The notes below the pieces were generated by a model. The model saw nothing but the letters and a program-made list of their open reading frames with translations, had not been told where the DNA came from and did no database searches. From Sulfurivirga sp964427185 (GTDB taxonomy: Bacteria; Pseudomonadota; Gammaproteobacteria; Thiomicrospirales; Thiomicrospiraceae), in NCBI GenBank assembly GCA_964427185.1, contig CAYRSN010000003.1:12546-76545 (forward strand): a DNA stretch of 64,000 nt, read 5' to 3'. The position numbers were made by a program, and so were the translations under genes. Shown piece by piece: positions 1 to 8,536 of the stretch. The first letter of the stretch is position 1. Every line of letters begins with the position of its first letter.

Positions 1-114
1 CTGGCCTTTGTGACCGCGGCCACCCATTTTACCCAAGCCTGAACCTGGTCCGCGTCCTACACGCTTTTTAGCCTTTTTGGCGCCTTCAGCAGGTTTCAGA
101 GTATTCAAACGCAT
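1..114 (-). CDS. rplO: 50S ribosomal protein L15, N-terminal part (cut by window edge)
   Basis: The first 38 codons are present, starting MRLNTLKPAEGAKKAKKRVG and continuing into the glycine-rich GRGPGSGLGK and GGRGHKG segments typical of L15. The rest lies beyond position 1. L15 is a late-assembly protein of the large subunit. It follows rpmD with one base between them, as in the spc operon of other gammaproteobacteria. Confidence 0.95.
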   Translation of the reverse strand, partial: MRLNTLKPAEGAKKAKKRVGRGPGSGLGKMGGRGHKGQ

Positions 115-115
115 C

Positions 116-301
116 TTAAGCTTCCTCTACTTTTAGAAGGTAGGCTACTTTATTGATCATGCCTCGATTTTCAGGCGTATCAATCACCTCAACAGTCTGA
201 TGCATTTTGCGCAGACCTAAACCTTTCACACATGCTTTATGCTTAGGCAAACGTCCAATCAGACTTTTAATCAATGTTACTTTGATTTTTTTATCTGCCA
301 T
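116..301 (-). CDS. rpmD: 50S ribosomal protein L30
   Basis: 61 codons, the usual size of bacterial L30. Residues 6-20 (IKVTLIKSLIGRLPK) and the LGLRKMHQTVEV segment are typical of the family, which binds 23S rRNA in the large subunit. It sits between rpsE (2-base gap) and rplO (1-base gap), so translation is probably coupled within the spc operon. Confidence 0.96.
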   Translation of the reverse strand: MADKKIKVTLIKSLIGRLPKHKACVKGLGLRKMHQTVEVIDTPENRGMINKVAYLLKVEEA

Positions 302-303
302 GA

Positions 304-813
304 TTATTCACCTACAATTTCATCAACGCTCTTACCGCGTTTTGCCGCAACAGCTTCGGGACTACTCATAGAGGCCAGTGCATCTGCCGTTGCACGCACC
401 ACATTCACAGGGCGAGTCGTGCCCACGCATTTTGCCAATACATTCTTCACGCCTGCTGCTTCCAATACTGCACGCATCGCACCACCGGCGATAACACCTG
501 TACCCTCCGAAGCAGGTAACATGATAATCTGAGCTGCCCCTTGCTTATAGTTAATGGGGTAATATACCGTCCCATCATTCAAGCTTACTTTGCGCATGTT
601 ACGACGCGCTTTTTCCATTGCTTTTTTGATGGCAACCGGCACCTCTGCAGCTTTGGCATTGGCATAACCAACTCGTCCATTACCATCCCCTACCACGCAC
701 AAGGCTGAGAAGCCGAACACGCGACCGCCTTTTACTACTTTTGCAACGCGCCGGACAGAAACAAGCTTCTCAATCAACTGTTCCTGATTTTCTTTCATTT
801 CATGTGAAGCCAT
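304..813 (-). CDS. rpsE: 30S ribosomal protein S5
   Basis: 169 residues, full length. The N-terminal double-stranded-RNA-binding domain has the VRRVAKVVKGGRVFGFSA motif (about residues 20-38). The C-terminal domain has the GVIAGGAMRAVLEAAGV segment. S5 lies at the mRNA entry and the decoding side of the small subunit and affects translational accuracy. Start is ATG at 813, eleven bases after the rplR stop. Part of the spc operon. Confidence 0.97.
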   Translation of the reverse strand: MASHEMKENQEQLIEKLVSVRRVAKVVKGGRVFGFSALCVVGDGNGRVGYANAKAAEVPVAIKKAMEKARRNMRKVSLNDGTVYYPINYKQGAAQIIMLPASEGTGVIAGGAMRAVLEAAGVKNVLAKCVGTTRPVNVVRATADALASMSSPEAVAAKRGKSVDEIVGE

Positions 814-824
814 ATCACACCCTT

Positions 825-1178
825 TTAAAATTCGAGTCCGTTTGCACGCGCAGCATCCGCTAACGCTTGCACACGACCATGATACTTAAATCCTGAGCGA
901 TCAAATGCAACCTTCGTTACACCCGCAGCCCGCGCCTTTTCCGCAATCGCCTTACCAACGACTTCTGCCGCTGCTTTATTGCCCGTGGCCTGAAGATCAC
1001 TCTTCAGGGTCTTATCCAGCGTTGAAGCAGATGCAAGTACTGTTGCACCATCCGCAGCAATAACCTGTGCATAGATATGACGCGGGGTGCGATGCACACT
1101 TAAACGCGGCATGCCAAGGCGTTTAATATGACCGCGAGTTTTCCGCGCTCTACGCAAACGCGCTTTTCTCTTATCCAT
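825..1178 (-). CDS. rplR: 50S ribosomal protein L18
   Basis: 117 residues, the normal L18 length. It has a basic N-terminus (MDKRKARLRRARKTRGHIKR) and the C-terminal FDRSGFKYHGRVQALADAAR block that defines the family. L18 carries 5S rRNA to the central protuberance with L5. It sits between rplF and rpsE in the spc operon. Confidence 0.97.
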   Translation of the reverse strand: MDKRKARLRRARKTRGHIKRLGMPRLSVHRTPRHIYAQVIAADGATVLASASTLDKTLKSDLQATGNKAAAEVVGKAIAEKARAAGVTKVAFDRSGFKYHGRVQALADAARANGLEF

Positions 1179-1191
1179 TTCAATCCCTCAA

Positions 1192-1725
1192 TTATTTTTT
1201 CTTGGCTTCTTTACGCAGAATATATTCATCGGCATATCGAACACCTTTACCCTTATAAGGCTCTGGTGGACGATAAGCACGGATCTCTGCTGCAACCTGA
1301 CCAACCAGCTGCTTATCAGCACCTTTCAGTACAATCTCTGTTTGGCTTGGTGTTTCTGCGGTCACACCTTCTGGCAACTCATGCACAACAGGGTGTGAAA
1401 AACCAAGTGTCAGGTTAAGTTTATTACCCTGAGCTTGTGCACGGTAACCCACACCTACCAGCTGAAGCTTCTTTTCAAAGCCGCTTGTCACACCAATGAT
1501 CATGTTATTAACAATTGAGCGTGCAGTTCCAGCCTGAGCCCAGCCATTGCTATAGCCTTCTTTAGGCGCAAAAATCACTTTATTTTCTTCTACACTAATG
1601 GCAACGGCGTCATTGAAGCGTTTGGTCATTGTGGCTTTAGGACCTTTAACAGTCACTGTTTGCCCATCAAGCTTAACCTCAACACCTGCTGGAATTGCGA
1701 CAGGAGATTTTGCTATACGTGACAT
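1192..1725 (-). CDS. rplF: 50S ribosomal protein L6
   Basis: 177 residues. It begins MSRIAKSPVAIPAGVEV and ends with the signature PEPYKGKGVRYADEYILRKE followed by a lysine tail. L6 has two related alpha/beta domains and sits near the GTPase-associated centre. It lies between rpsH (10-base gap) and rplR. Confidence 0.97.
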   Translation of the reverse strand: MSRIAKSPVAIPAGVEVKLDGQTVTVKGPKATMTKRFNDAVAISVEENKVIFAPKEGYSNGWAQAGTARSIVNNMIIGVTSGFEKKLQLVGVGYRAQAQGNKLNLTLGFSHPVVHELPEGVTAETPSQTEIVLKGADKQLVGQVAAEIRAYRPPEPYKGKGVRYADEYILRKEAKKK

Positions 1726-1735
1726 ACCTTACTCC

Positions 1736-2131
1736 TTACGCAACAGTGCAGACAACTTCACCACCCAGCCCCTGTTTGCGGGCTTCATGGTCAGTCATCA
1801 CACCTTTTGAGGTTGAAACAATTGCGATTCCCAAGCCACCCATCACTTTTGGCAGCTCATCCTTTTTCTTATAAACGCGCAATCCAGGGCGGCTTACTCG
1901 TTTCACTTCCTCAATCACAGGCTTACCTTGATAATACTTAAGCTTCACAATCAGCTCAGGCTTACCTGCATTATCAGAAACTTCATAGCCCTCAATATAG
2001 CCCTCTTTATGCATTACATCCAGAAGGGCTTTTTTAAGCTTGGAGCTTGCGACCTTAACTTTGTCATGACCAGCCATTTGCGCATTGCGAATGCGGGTCA
2101 ACATATCTGCAATCGGATCAGACATACTCAT
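1736..2131 (-). CDS. rpsH: 30S ribosomal protein S8
   Basis: 131 residues, starting MSMSDPIADMLTRIRNAQ, with the C-terminal STSKGVMTDHEARKQGLGGE motif. S8 binds helix 21 of 16S rRNA. In E. coli it also represses its own spc operon by binding near the rplE start. That role is family knowledge and was not demonstrated here. The next gene upstream is rpsN. Confidence 0.97.
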   Translation of the reverse strand: MSMSDPIADMLTRIRNAQMAGHDKVKVASSKLKKALLDVMHKEGYIEGYEVSDNAGKPELIVKLKYYQGKPVIEEVKRVSRPGLRVYKKKDELPKVMGGLGIAIVSTSKGVMTDHEARKQGLGGEVVCTVA

Positions 2132-2143
2132 AGTTTTATATCC

Positions 2144-2449
2144 TTACCAGCTCGCTTTCTTCAGACCAGGAATATCGCCCTGCATTCCGTGCAGACGAAT
2201 CATATTCCGAGAAAGACCAAATTTTCTATAAACAGCATGTGGACGCCCAGTCAAACGGCAACGACGCTGCACACGCACAGGAGAGGCATTACGTGGAAGC
2301 TTATTTAACGCTTCCAAGGCTGCCATCCGCTCTTCAAAGGGCAAACTCATATCATTCGCGATTGCCTTTAACTTCGCACGTTTTTCAGCGTACTTTTGCA
2401 CAGTTTTCATACGCTTGAGCTCACGCGCAATCATGGATTTCTTCGCCAT
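2144..2449 (-). CDS. rpsN: 30S ribosomal protein S14 (zinc-free type)
   Basis: 101 residues, the long form of S14 that lacks the CXXC zinc motif of the short 61-residue form. The segments NKLPRNASPVRVQRRCRLTG and the terminal PGLKKASW are characteristic. It is a small-subunit head protein. It lies between rplE (8-base gap) and rpsH. Confidence 0.97.
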   Translation of the reverse strand: MAKKSMIARELKRMKTVQKYAEKRAKLKAIANDMSLPFEERMAALEALNKLPRNASPVRVQRRCRLTGRPHAVYRKFGLSRNMIRLHGMQGDIPGLKKASW

Positions 2450-2457
2450 ATCGCACC

Positions 2458-3000
2458 TTATTGCTTTTTAAATGGGAAATTAAACGCTTCCAAAAGCGCT
2501 TTTGCTTCTTCGTCAGATTTCGCTGTCGTAGAGATGCTGATATCCATCCCACGGATTGCATCCACTTTCTCGAACTCAATCTCCGGAAAGATAATCTGCT
2601 CTTTAATGCCCATGTTGTAATTTCCACGTCCATCAAAAGACTTGGGGCTTACACCACGAAAATCTCGAACACGAGGCAGCGCAATATTGATCAAACGATC
2701 TAAAAACTCGTACATGCGCTCACCACGCAATGTCACTTTACAACCGATCGGCCAACCTTCACGAAGCTTAAAACCTGCCACAGATTTACGCGCAAGTGTT
2801 TTAATTGGCTTCTGGCCAGCAATCAACGCCATATCCGCCATCGCATGCTCCAGAAACTTTTTATCTCCCAGCGCTTCACCCACACCCATATTCAGAGTAA
2901 TTTTGGTTACTTTTGGCACTTCCATTGGTGACTTGTAACCAAACTTCTCCATCAGTTTTGGCAGCACTTCTTCACGATATACTTTTTTTAATCTAGCCAT
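2458..3000 (-). CDS. rplE: 50S ribosomal protein L5
   Basis: 180 residues. Diagnostic motifs are KITLNMGVGEA, TLARKSVAGFKLREG and LPRVRDFRGVSPKSFDGRGN, ending in NFPFKKQ. L5 binds 5S rRNA and contacts the P-site tRNA. Start is ATG at 3000, eleven bases after the rplX stop. Confidence 0.97.
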   Translation of the reverse strand: MARLKKVYREEVLPKLMEKFGYKSPMEVPKVTKITLNMGVGEALGDKKFLEHAMADMALIAGQKPIKTLARKSVAGFKLREGWPIGCKVTLRGERMYEFLDRLINIALPRVRDFRGVSPKSFDGRGNYNMGIKEQIIFPEIEFEKVDAIRGMDISISTTAKSDEEAKALLEAFNFPFKKQ

Positions 3001-3011
3001 CCCATCAACCC

Positions 3012-3326
3012 TTATGCATCCACGGTCTTGCCGGTTGATTTAAAATAACGAACCTTTTTATCCCCTTCAAGACGGTAACCAACACGGTCTCCCTTCCCTG
3101 TCTCAGGGTTAAATAACATGACATTGGAAGCATGAATAGGCATCTCTTTAGAAATGATGCCTCCCTGCTCTCCCGTCATAGGGTTCGGCTTAACATGTTT
3201 CTTTACAAGGTTAATGCCATCCACCAGGACACGACCATTTGCCAACACTTTGGAAACAGAGCCTCGCTTTCCTTTGTCCTTGCCGGCAATCACAATGACT
3301 TCGTCACCTTTCTTTAATCGATTCAT
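3012..3326 (-). CDS. rplX: 50S ribosomal protein L24
   Basis: 104 residues from the ATG at 3326. The reading frame opens two codons earlier with TTG, but an AAGGAT ribosome-binding site lies at the right distance only for the ATG. The KOW motif (GDEVIVIAGKDKGKRGSV) lies at the N-terminus. The VDGINLVKKHVKPNP segment is typical. L24 starts large-subunit assembly. Second gene of the spc operon. Confidence 0.96.
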   Translation of the reverse strand: MNRLKKGDEVIVIAGKDKGKRGSVSKVLANGRVLVDGINLVKKHVKPNPMTGEQGGIISKEMPIHASNVMLFNPETGKGDRVGYRLEGDKKVRYFKSTGKTVDA

Positions 3327-3336
3327 GATCAAATCC

Positions 3337-3705
3337 TTATAGTACTTCTGGCGCCAGAGAAACGATTTTCATAAATTTATCATTTCTCAACTCACGCGTA
3401 ACAGGACCGAAAATACGTGTGCCAATTGGCTCAAGCTTTTGGTTAAGCAGCACCGCTGCATTTCCATCAAACTTGATCAATGAGCCATCTGGGCGACGAA
3501 TGCCTTTAGCTGTTCTCACAACCACTGCATTGTAAACATCACCCTTTTTAACACGCCCTCGCGGCGTTGCTTCTTTGACAGAAACTTTAATAACATCACC
3601 AACAGACGCATAACGGCGCTTTGAACCGCCCAGCACCTTAATACACTGAACTTTTTTTGCACCACTGTTGTCGGCAACATCAAGAACTGTTTGCATTTGA
3701 ATCAT
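3337..3705 (-). CDS. rplN: 50S ribosomal protein L14
   Basis: 122 residues, starting MIQMQTVLDVADNSGAKKVQ and ending in FMKIVSLAPEVL, a near-standard L14. It contacts 16S rRNA at an intersubunit bridge. It is the first gene of the spc operon and is preceded by a 123-bp gap that holds a promoter, unlike the tight spacing elsewhere in the cluster. Confidence 0.97.
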   Translation of the reverse strand: MIQMQTVLDVADNSGAKKVQCIKVLGGSKRRYASVGDVIKVSVKEATPRGRVKKGDVYNAVVVRTAKGIRRPDGSLIKFDGNAAVLLNQKLEPIGTRIFGPVTRELRNDKFMKIVSLAPEVL

Positions 3706-3742
3706 AGCGGCACTCCACTTTCAACCGCAGGTTAAAAAAACA

Positions 3743-3771
3743 ATAATACACCAAAACCGCTAATTTGGCCA
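3743..3771 (-). promoter_or_regulatory. Probable spc operon promoter
   Basis: On the minus strand a TGGCCA box (3766-3771) is separated by 17 bp from TATTAT (3743-3748), in the 123-bp gap between rpsQ and rplN. This is where E. coli has its spc promoter. The -10 is a good sigma-70 match and the -35 is a 4/6 match. A run of seven T residues follows in the leader. Confidence 0.6.
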
Positions 3772-3828
3772 GTCCCTGAAAAACAGGCTTAACCAAAGAA
3801 GCGGGCAATGAATTAAATTATCTATTAT

Positions 3829-4089
3829 TTATCGAGCAGCGCGCTGATCGATACTAACTAATTTCCAAGTCTTATGCTTAGAGATCGGACGACTTTCTAC
3901 AACCGTAACCGTATCTCCTACCTGACACTCATTATTTTCATCATGCGCCATTATTTTAGTCGATTTGCGCACAAACTTCTTGTATTTAGGGTGTTTTACA
4001 TAACGGTCAACACGCACAACAATGGATTTGTCCATTCCATTGGAAACAACCACACCCTTTGCTGTATGGGCTTGCTTTTGCTCACTCAT
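3829..4089 (-). CDS. rpsQ: 30S ribosomal protein S17
   Basis: 86 residues from the ATG at 4089 (MSEQKQAHTAKGVVVSNGMD). A GTG three codons upstream would overlap rpmC. The ATG leaves a one-base gap to rpmC and has a GGTAGGTG ribosome-binding site. The OB-fold segments VDRYVKHPKYKKFVRKSTK and GDTVTVVESRPISKHKTWKL are typical. S17 binds 16S rRNA early in assembly. Last gene of the S10 operon. Confidence 0.96.
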   Translation of the reverse strand: MSEQKQAHTAKGVVVSNGMDKSIVVRVDRYVKHPKYKKFVRKSTKIMAHDENNECQVGDTVTVVESRPISKHKTWKLVSIDQRAAR

Positions 4090-4090
4090 C

Positions 4091-4282
4091 TTATGCACCT
4101 ACCTTTCCACAAATCAAGGTCTTTACGCGAGCAATATCACGACGCACCTTACGCAGTTCAGCCGTATTTTTCAGCTGACCTGTTGCATGCTGCATTCTCA
4201 GGTTAAACTGATTTTTACGCAGATCACTCAGCACCTCGTTCAGCTCACTTACCGATTTTTCACGCAATGTTTTGATATCCAT
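4091..4282 (-). CDS. rpmC: 50S ribosomal protein L29
   Basis: 63 residues forming a helical hairpin, starting MDIKTLREKSVSELNEVL and including the FNLRMQHATGQL motif. L29 lines the polypeptide exit tunnel near L23, where trigger factor and SRP dock. It lies between rplP (1-base gap) and rpsQ (1-base gap). Confidence 0.96.
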   Translation of the reverse strand: MDIKTLREKSVSELNEVLSDLRKNQFNLRMQHATGQLKNTAELRKVRRDIARVKTLICGKVGA

Positions 4283-4283
4283 C

Positions 4284-4697
4284 TTACATCACCGATCTAA
4301 TTACAAATTGCGTTTTAACAGGTAGCTTTGCTGCCGCCAGTTCAAAAGCACGACGTGCTACAGACTCATCCACTCCCTGCATTTCGAACAGGACACGGCC
4401 AGGCTGAACTTCTGCAACCCAATATTCAACGCTACCTTTACCTTTACCCATTCGCACTTCCAAAGGCTTCTGAGTAATGGGCTTGTCCGGAAAAATCCGA
4501 ATCCAAATTTTAGCACCACGTCTAACATGACGCGTCATTGCACGACGAGCAGCTTCGATTTGACGCGAAGTGATCCGGCCACGCTCTAGGGACTTAAGCC
4601 CAAACTCTCCAAAGCTAACTTTATTTCCAGCCTGTGCCAGCCCTCTATTACGGCCTTTCTGCACTTTTCTATATTTTGTTCTCTTAGGCATCAACAT
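4284..4697 (-). CDS. rplP: 50S ribosomal protein L16
   Basis: 137 residues from the ATG at 4697 (MLMPKRTKYRKVQKGRNRG), which is preceded by an AGGGGAA site. An upstream TTG adds two residues and is less likely. The motifs GRITSRQIEAARRAMTRHV and IWIRIFPDKPITQKP are diagnostic. L16 contacts A-site tRNA. Placed between rpsC and rpmC as in all S10 operons. Confidence 0.97.
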   Translation of the reverse strand: MLMPKRTKYRKVQKGRNRGLAQAGNKVSFGEFGLKSLERGRITSRQIEAARRAMTRHVRRGAKIWIRIFPDKPITQKPLEVRMGKGKGSVEYWVAEVQPGRVLFEMQGVDESVARRAFELAAAKLPVKTQFVIRSVM

Positions 4698-4709
4698 AGC
4701 CAATTCCCC

Positions 4710-5417
4710 TTATCTACGACCCTTGCGGCCTTTTTGTTCACGGCGCCCACCTTTTTTATCTTCTGGCTTATGAAGATTAAGAGGGAGTTTTCCTAGCCGT
4801 TCACCTTTAAAGATCCATACCTTAATACCAATCTTGCCATAAGTGGTATCCGCCTCTGACGTTGCATAATCTATATCAGCGCGGAAGGTATGCAGGGGAA
4901 CACGACCTTCTCTATACCATTCAGTCCGTGCAATCTCTGCCCCGTTCAAGCGCCCTGAAACCATCACCTTGATGCCTTCAGCGCCCAAGCGCATGGCATT
5001 ACCCACTGCTCGCTTCATGGCTCGACGAAACATTATGCGCTTTTCAAGCTGCTCAGCAATGCTATCTGCAACCAACTTTGCATCCAGCTCCGGCTTTTTG
5101 ATTTCATAAATATCAATATTAACTGGCAAGCCAGTTTTTGCGACAAGATCACCTTTCAAGCGCTCAATATCTTCACCCTTTTTGCCAATCACAACACCAG
5201 GGCGAGCCGTAAAGATCGTCAATCTCAAGCCATTAGCAACCCGCTCAATATGAACCTTGCTCACGCTGGCTTGCGCCAAGCGCTTCATAATATAGTTGCG
5301 GATCTCAATATCACTCAGCAAATAATCAGAAAAACTTTTGCTGTCGGCAAACCAACGCGCATTCCAGTCCTTAGTAATGCCTAAACGAATGCCGACCGGA
5401 TGTACTTTTTGTCCCAT
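4710..5417 (-). CDS. rpsC: 30S ribosomal protein S3
   Basis: 235 residues. It begins MGQKVHPVGIRLGITKDWNA, has the KH-type RNA-binding GVVIGKKGEDIERLK segment near residues 75-90, and ends in a basic tail (KKGGRREQKGRKGRR). S3 forms part of the mRNA entry channel and its helicase activity. Eleven bases separate it from rplV. Confidence 0.97.
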   Translation of the reverse strand: MGQKVHPVGIRLGITKDWNARWFADSKSFSDYLLSDIEIRNYIMKRLAQASVSKVHIERVANGLRLTIFTARPGVVIGKKGEDIERLKGDLVAKTGLPVNIDIYEIKKPELDAKLVADSIAEQLEKRIMFRRAMKRAVGNAMRLGAEGIKVMVSGRLNGAEIARTEWYREGRVPLHTFRADIDYATSEADTTYGKIGIKVWIFKGERLGKLPLNLHKPEDKKGGRREQKGRKGRR

Positions 5418-5428
5418 TTCAATACTCC

Positions 5429-5761
5429 TTACTTGTCACCAACTGTGACAGTCAAATGACTGGTACGCTTCAAAATCCGGTTTGCACGCCCTTTGGCGCG
5501 CGCGCGCAAACGTTTAAGACGAGGGCCTTCATTGACATAAGCGGAAGTCACCTTAAGCTCATCAATATCCGCACCTTCATTGTTTTCCGCATTGGAGATC
5601 GCACTCTGCAGTACCTTATAAAAAAGCTTGGCAGCCTTTTGATCACTGAAGGCTAAGATATTAACTGCTTCCTCCGCACTCTTTCCGCGAATAAGGTCTG
5701 CAACCAGACGAGCCTTTTGCGGAGAGATGCGGGCAAAACGATGTGTTGCACTTACTTGCAT
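5429..5761 (-). CDS. rplV: 50S ribosomal protein L22
   Basis: 110 residues from the ATG at 5761 (MQVSATHRFARISPQKARLV). GTG 5770 and ATG 5767 are in frame, but the AAGGAG site is 8 bases from 5761 and too close to the others. The C-terminal RLKRLRARAKGRANRILKRT is the exit-tunnel beta-hairpin, whose changes can give macrolide resistance. No deletion is seen in it. Confidence 0.96.
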   Translation of the reverse strand: MQVSATHRFARISPQKARLVADLIRGKSAEEAVNILAFSDQKAAKLFYKVLQSAISNAENNEGADIDELKVTSAYVNEGPRLKRLRARAKGRANRILKRTSHLTVTVGDK

Positions 5762-5773
5762 AGTCATCACTCC

Positions 5774-6052
5774 TTAACACTTCTTGGCTTTCTTATCGGC
5801 TGCATGACCACGGAAAGTACGCGTCATGGAAAACTCACCGAGTTTGTGGCCAACCATATTTTCTGAAATATAAACCGGCACATGCTCCCGGCCATTATGA
5901 ACAGCGATGGTCAGACCAATCATTTCTGGAATAATCATTGAACGACGAGACCAGGTCTTGATTGGACGCTTATCGCCAGATTCTTGTGCCTGCATCACTT
6001 TTTTCATTAAGTGATGATCTATAAATGGACCTTTTTTAACTGAACGTGGCAT
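5774..6052 (-). CDS. rpsS: 30S ribosomal protein S19
   Basis: 92 residues starting MPRSVKKGPFIDHHLMKKV, with PEMIGLTIAVHNGREHVPVY and KLGEFSMTRTFRGHA, all hallmarks of S19. It sits in the small-subunit head and contacts the A-site finger. Located between rplB (11-base gap) and rplV. Confidence 0.97.
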   Translation of the reverse strand: MPRSVKKGPFIDHHLMKKVMQAQESGDKRPIKTWSRRSMIIPEMIGLTIAVHNGREHVPVYISENMVGHKLGEFSMTRTFRGHAADKKAKKC

Positions 6053-6063
6053 AGTGTCCTTCC

Positions 6064-6894
6064 TTACTTAGCATTGCGACGGCGAACAATCATCTTGTCC
6101 GTACGCTTATTCTTACGAGTTTTCTTGCCTTTTGTCGGCACACCCCAAGGTGTAACAGGATGACGGCCACCAGAGGTGCGCCCTTCACCACCACCATGCG
6201 GGTGATCAACCGGGTTCATTGCAACACCGCGTACCGTTGGGCGGATGCCACGCCAACGACTTGCACCGGCCTTCCCAAGTTTACGCAAGTTATGCTCAGA
6301 GTTACCAACTTCGCCAATCGTGGCTCGACACTCTGCAAGCACCTTACGCATCTCACCGGAACGCAGACGCACCAGTACATACTTACCTTCCTTACCCACC
6401 AACTGCGCAGAAGCCCCGGCACTACGTGCAATCTGGGCACCTTTACCCGGACGTAACTCAATAGCATGAATAACAGTACCTACAGGAATATTGCGCAATG
6501 GCAAGGTGTTGCCCACTTTAATCGGCGCATCATCACCCGAAACCACTTGATCACCGGCTTTCAGATTCTTCGCCGCCAAAATATAACGACGCTCACCATC
6601 TGCATACTTAATCAATGCAATATGCGCTGTACGGTTTGGATCATACTCCAAACGTTCTACAACTCCCGGCACACCATCTTTATTCCGCTTAAAGTCAATA
6701 ATTCGATACTGCTGTTTATGACCGCCACCATGATGTCGCACGGTAATACGACCATAGTTATTGCGACCGCCTTTTTTTGTTTTCTTCTCCAACAAAGGCG
6801 CATAAGGTTTACCTTTGTGCAAGCTAGGCTCTACAACACTAACAACAAAACGGCGACCCGGGGAGGTAGGCTTTGCTTTTTTAATAATTGCCAT
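6064..6894 (-). CDS. rplB: 50S ribosomal protein L2
   Basis: 276 residues. It has the early KPTSPGRRFVVSVV, the RNA-binding KNKDGVPG-type segment and the C-terminal GVAMNPVDHPHGGGEGRTSG motif, whose conserved histidine lies near the peptidyl-transferase centre. Full length with a basic tail. S10 operon, between rplW and rpsS. Confidence 0.98.
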   Translation of the reverse strand: MAIIKKAKPTSPGRRFVVSVVEPSLHKGKPYAPLLEKKTKKGGRNNYGRITVRHHGGGHKQQYRIIDFKRNKDGVPGVVERLEYDPNRTAHIALIKYADGERRYILAAKNLKAGDQVVSGDDAPIKVGNTLPLRNIPVGTVIHAIELRPGKGAQIARSAGASAQLVGKEGKYVLVRLRSGEMRKVLAECRATIGEVGNSEHNLRKLGKAGASRWRGIRPTVRGVAMNPVDHPHGGGEGRTSGGRHPVTPWGVPTKGKKTRKNKRTDKMIVRRRNAK

Positions 6895-6905
6895 CTGATT
6901 ACTCC

Positions 6906-7202
6906 TTACTCTCCGCCAATCACATCAATTTCCTGCCCAGGCATCAGACGAATCACAGCTTTTCTAATGCCTGAACGACGACCTGGGCGGCCACGGAAAA
7001 ATTTCTGCTTACCCTTAATGTTAATCACATTAACCGACTTCACCTTCACATCAAACAGTGCCTCTACTGCTTCTTTAATTTCAGGCTTTGTCGCTGAGGG
7101 CGCCACTTTAAATACATACTGATCTGCCTTTTCCGCCAGCAGGGCACTTTTTTCTGAGATATGAGGCGCTAGCAAAATCTGATAGACTTTCTCTCTTTTC
7201 AT
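6906..7202 (-). CDS. rplW: 50S ribosomal protein L23
   Basis: 98 residues starting MKREKVYQILLAPHISEKSA. The FKVAPSATKPEIKEAVEALF segment is typical. L23 is the docking site for trigger factor and SRP at the tunnel exit. Its ATG overlaps the rplD stop codon (ATGA), so the two genes are translationally coupled. Confidence 0.97.
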   Translation of the reverse strand: MKREKVYQILLAPHISEKSALLAEKADQYVFKVAPSATKPEIKEAVEALFDVKVKSVNVINIKGKQKFFRGRPGRRSGIRKAVIRLMPGQEIDVIGGE

Positions 7203-7819
7203 GCGAGCTTCTCCTCAAGCTGTTTCAATGCACCCTGCGTCATCACAACGGTTTCATAACCAATCAGACTTACAGGATCTACACCTTCAACGTCAGTGGC
7301 AGCAGCATTGTAGAGGTTGCGAGACGCCAAAAAAACATTCTCATCAAAGGCCTCTGTCACCACCAGCACATCCTTCACCCCCAACTGCTTCATTTTTTCA
7401 ACAAACTGCTTAGTTTTAGGGGCTTCCAATTTAAAATCATCTACCACTTTAAGACGATCGTTACGCGCCAACTCAGACAAAATGGCACGCATCGCTGCAC
7501 GATACATCTTTTTATTAACTTTCTGAGCATAACTTCTCGGCTTATTAGGAAAGGCTCGCCCGCCCCCTACCCAAATAGGGCTACGAATCGTACCTGCACG
7601 CGCACGTCCTGTTCCTTTCTGACGCCACGGCTTTGCTCCTCCACCGCTGACTTCAGAGCGATTCTTTTGAGCTTTAGTGCCCGCACGCGCTTTGGCCATA
7701 TAAGCCGTTACAACCTGGTGCACCAGAGGCTCATTAAAGGTTGCCGCAAACACCGCATCATTAACACTTAAAGCTTCAGAAGCCTCACCTGTATTAGAGT
7801 TAATTACCTTAATATCCAT
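7199..7819 (-). CDS. rplD: 50S ribosomal protein L4
   Basis: 206 residues. The extended loop KPWRQKGTGRARAGTIRSP reaches the exit tunnel. The C-terminal domain ends GALKQLEEKLA. In E. coli free L4 represses the S10 operon at a leader hairpin by attenuation and translational control. A hairpin is also present in the S10 leader here (8878-8898), but its response to L4 is untested. Confidence 0.97.
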   Translation of the reverse strand: MDIKVINSNTGEASEALSVNDAVFAATFNEPLVHQVVTAYMAKARAGTKAQKNRSEVSGGGAKPWRQKGTGRARAGTIRSPIWVGGGRAFPNKPRSYAQKVNKKMYRAAMRAILSELARNDRLKVVDDFKLEAPKTKQFVEKMKQLGVKDVLVVTEAFDENVFLASRNLYNAAATDVEGVDPVSLIGYETVVMTQGALKQLEEKLA

Positions 7820-7825
7820 AATCGC

Positions 7826-8467
7826 TTACCCCTTGATCGCTTTACGCACGACAACCATGCTGCCATTCGCACCAGGGACTGCACCTTTAACGAGAACCAA
7901 ACCATCTTCCACATCCACCTTAACAACTTTAAGGTTCAGTGTAGTTTGACGCTCATTTCCCATATGACCAGCCATTTTCTTACCTTTAAAAACACGCCCG
8001 GGCGTTTGGTTCTGCCCAATGGAACCTGGTGCACGGTGCGACAAGGAGTTACCATGTGTAGCATCCTGAGTACGGAAGTTATGACGCTTTACGCCGCCCT
8101 GAAAGCCCTTCCCTTTCGTGACACCTGTCACATCAACCTTTTCCACTTCAGCCAGCTTTTCAACTGTCAGCTCCGACCCAAGCTCAAGCCCTTCCAGTTC
8201 CGCTTCTGTCTCAACACGGAACTCCCATAGACCCACACCTGCTTCGGTGCCAGCCTTGGCATAATGACCAGAAAGCGGCTTATTTACGCGACCCGGATGT
8301 TTTTTTCCTGTGGTGACCTGAACAGCTGCGTAACCATCTACTTCAGGCGTCTTAATCTGTGTAACACGATTAGGCTCAACCTGAATCACCGTAACAGGCA
8401 CAGAAATACCGTCCTCGTCAAACACGCGGGTCATGCCGATTTTCTTACCGACAACACCAATTGCCAT
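7826..8467 (-). CDS. rplC: 50S ribosomal protein L3
   Basis: 213 residues from the ATG at 8467 (MAIGVVGKKIGMTRVFDEDG). An ATG two codons upstream lies on top of the AGGATGA ribosome-binding site, so the inner start is preferred. The loop around residues 140-160 contains GSIGQNQTPGRVFKG, including the glutamine that PrmB methylates in E. coli. S10 operon gene 2. Confidence 0.97.
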   Translation of the reverse strand: MAIGVVGKKIGMTRVFDEDGISVPVTVIQVEPNRVTQIKTPEVDGYAAVQVTTGKKHPGRVNKPLSGHYAKAGTEAGVGLWEFRVETEAELEGLELGSELTVEKLAEVEKVDVTGVTKGKGFQGGVKRHNFRTQDATHGNSLSHRAPGSIGQNQTPGRVFKGKKMAGHMGNERQTTLNLKVVKVDVEDGLVLVKGAVPGANGSMVVVRKAIKG

Positions 8468-8536
8468 AACCATTCATCCTCATTGTTATTTTTGGCCAGT
8501 CATTACGATTGATGACTGACACAACATGCACTTAAA

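Noticed and set aside
6466..7122. 218-codon plus-strand frame across rplB and rplW
   Set aside because: It crosses two conserved minus-strand ribosomal genes and their junction, so it is a shadow.
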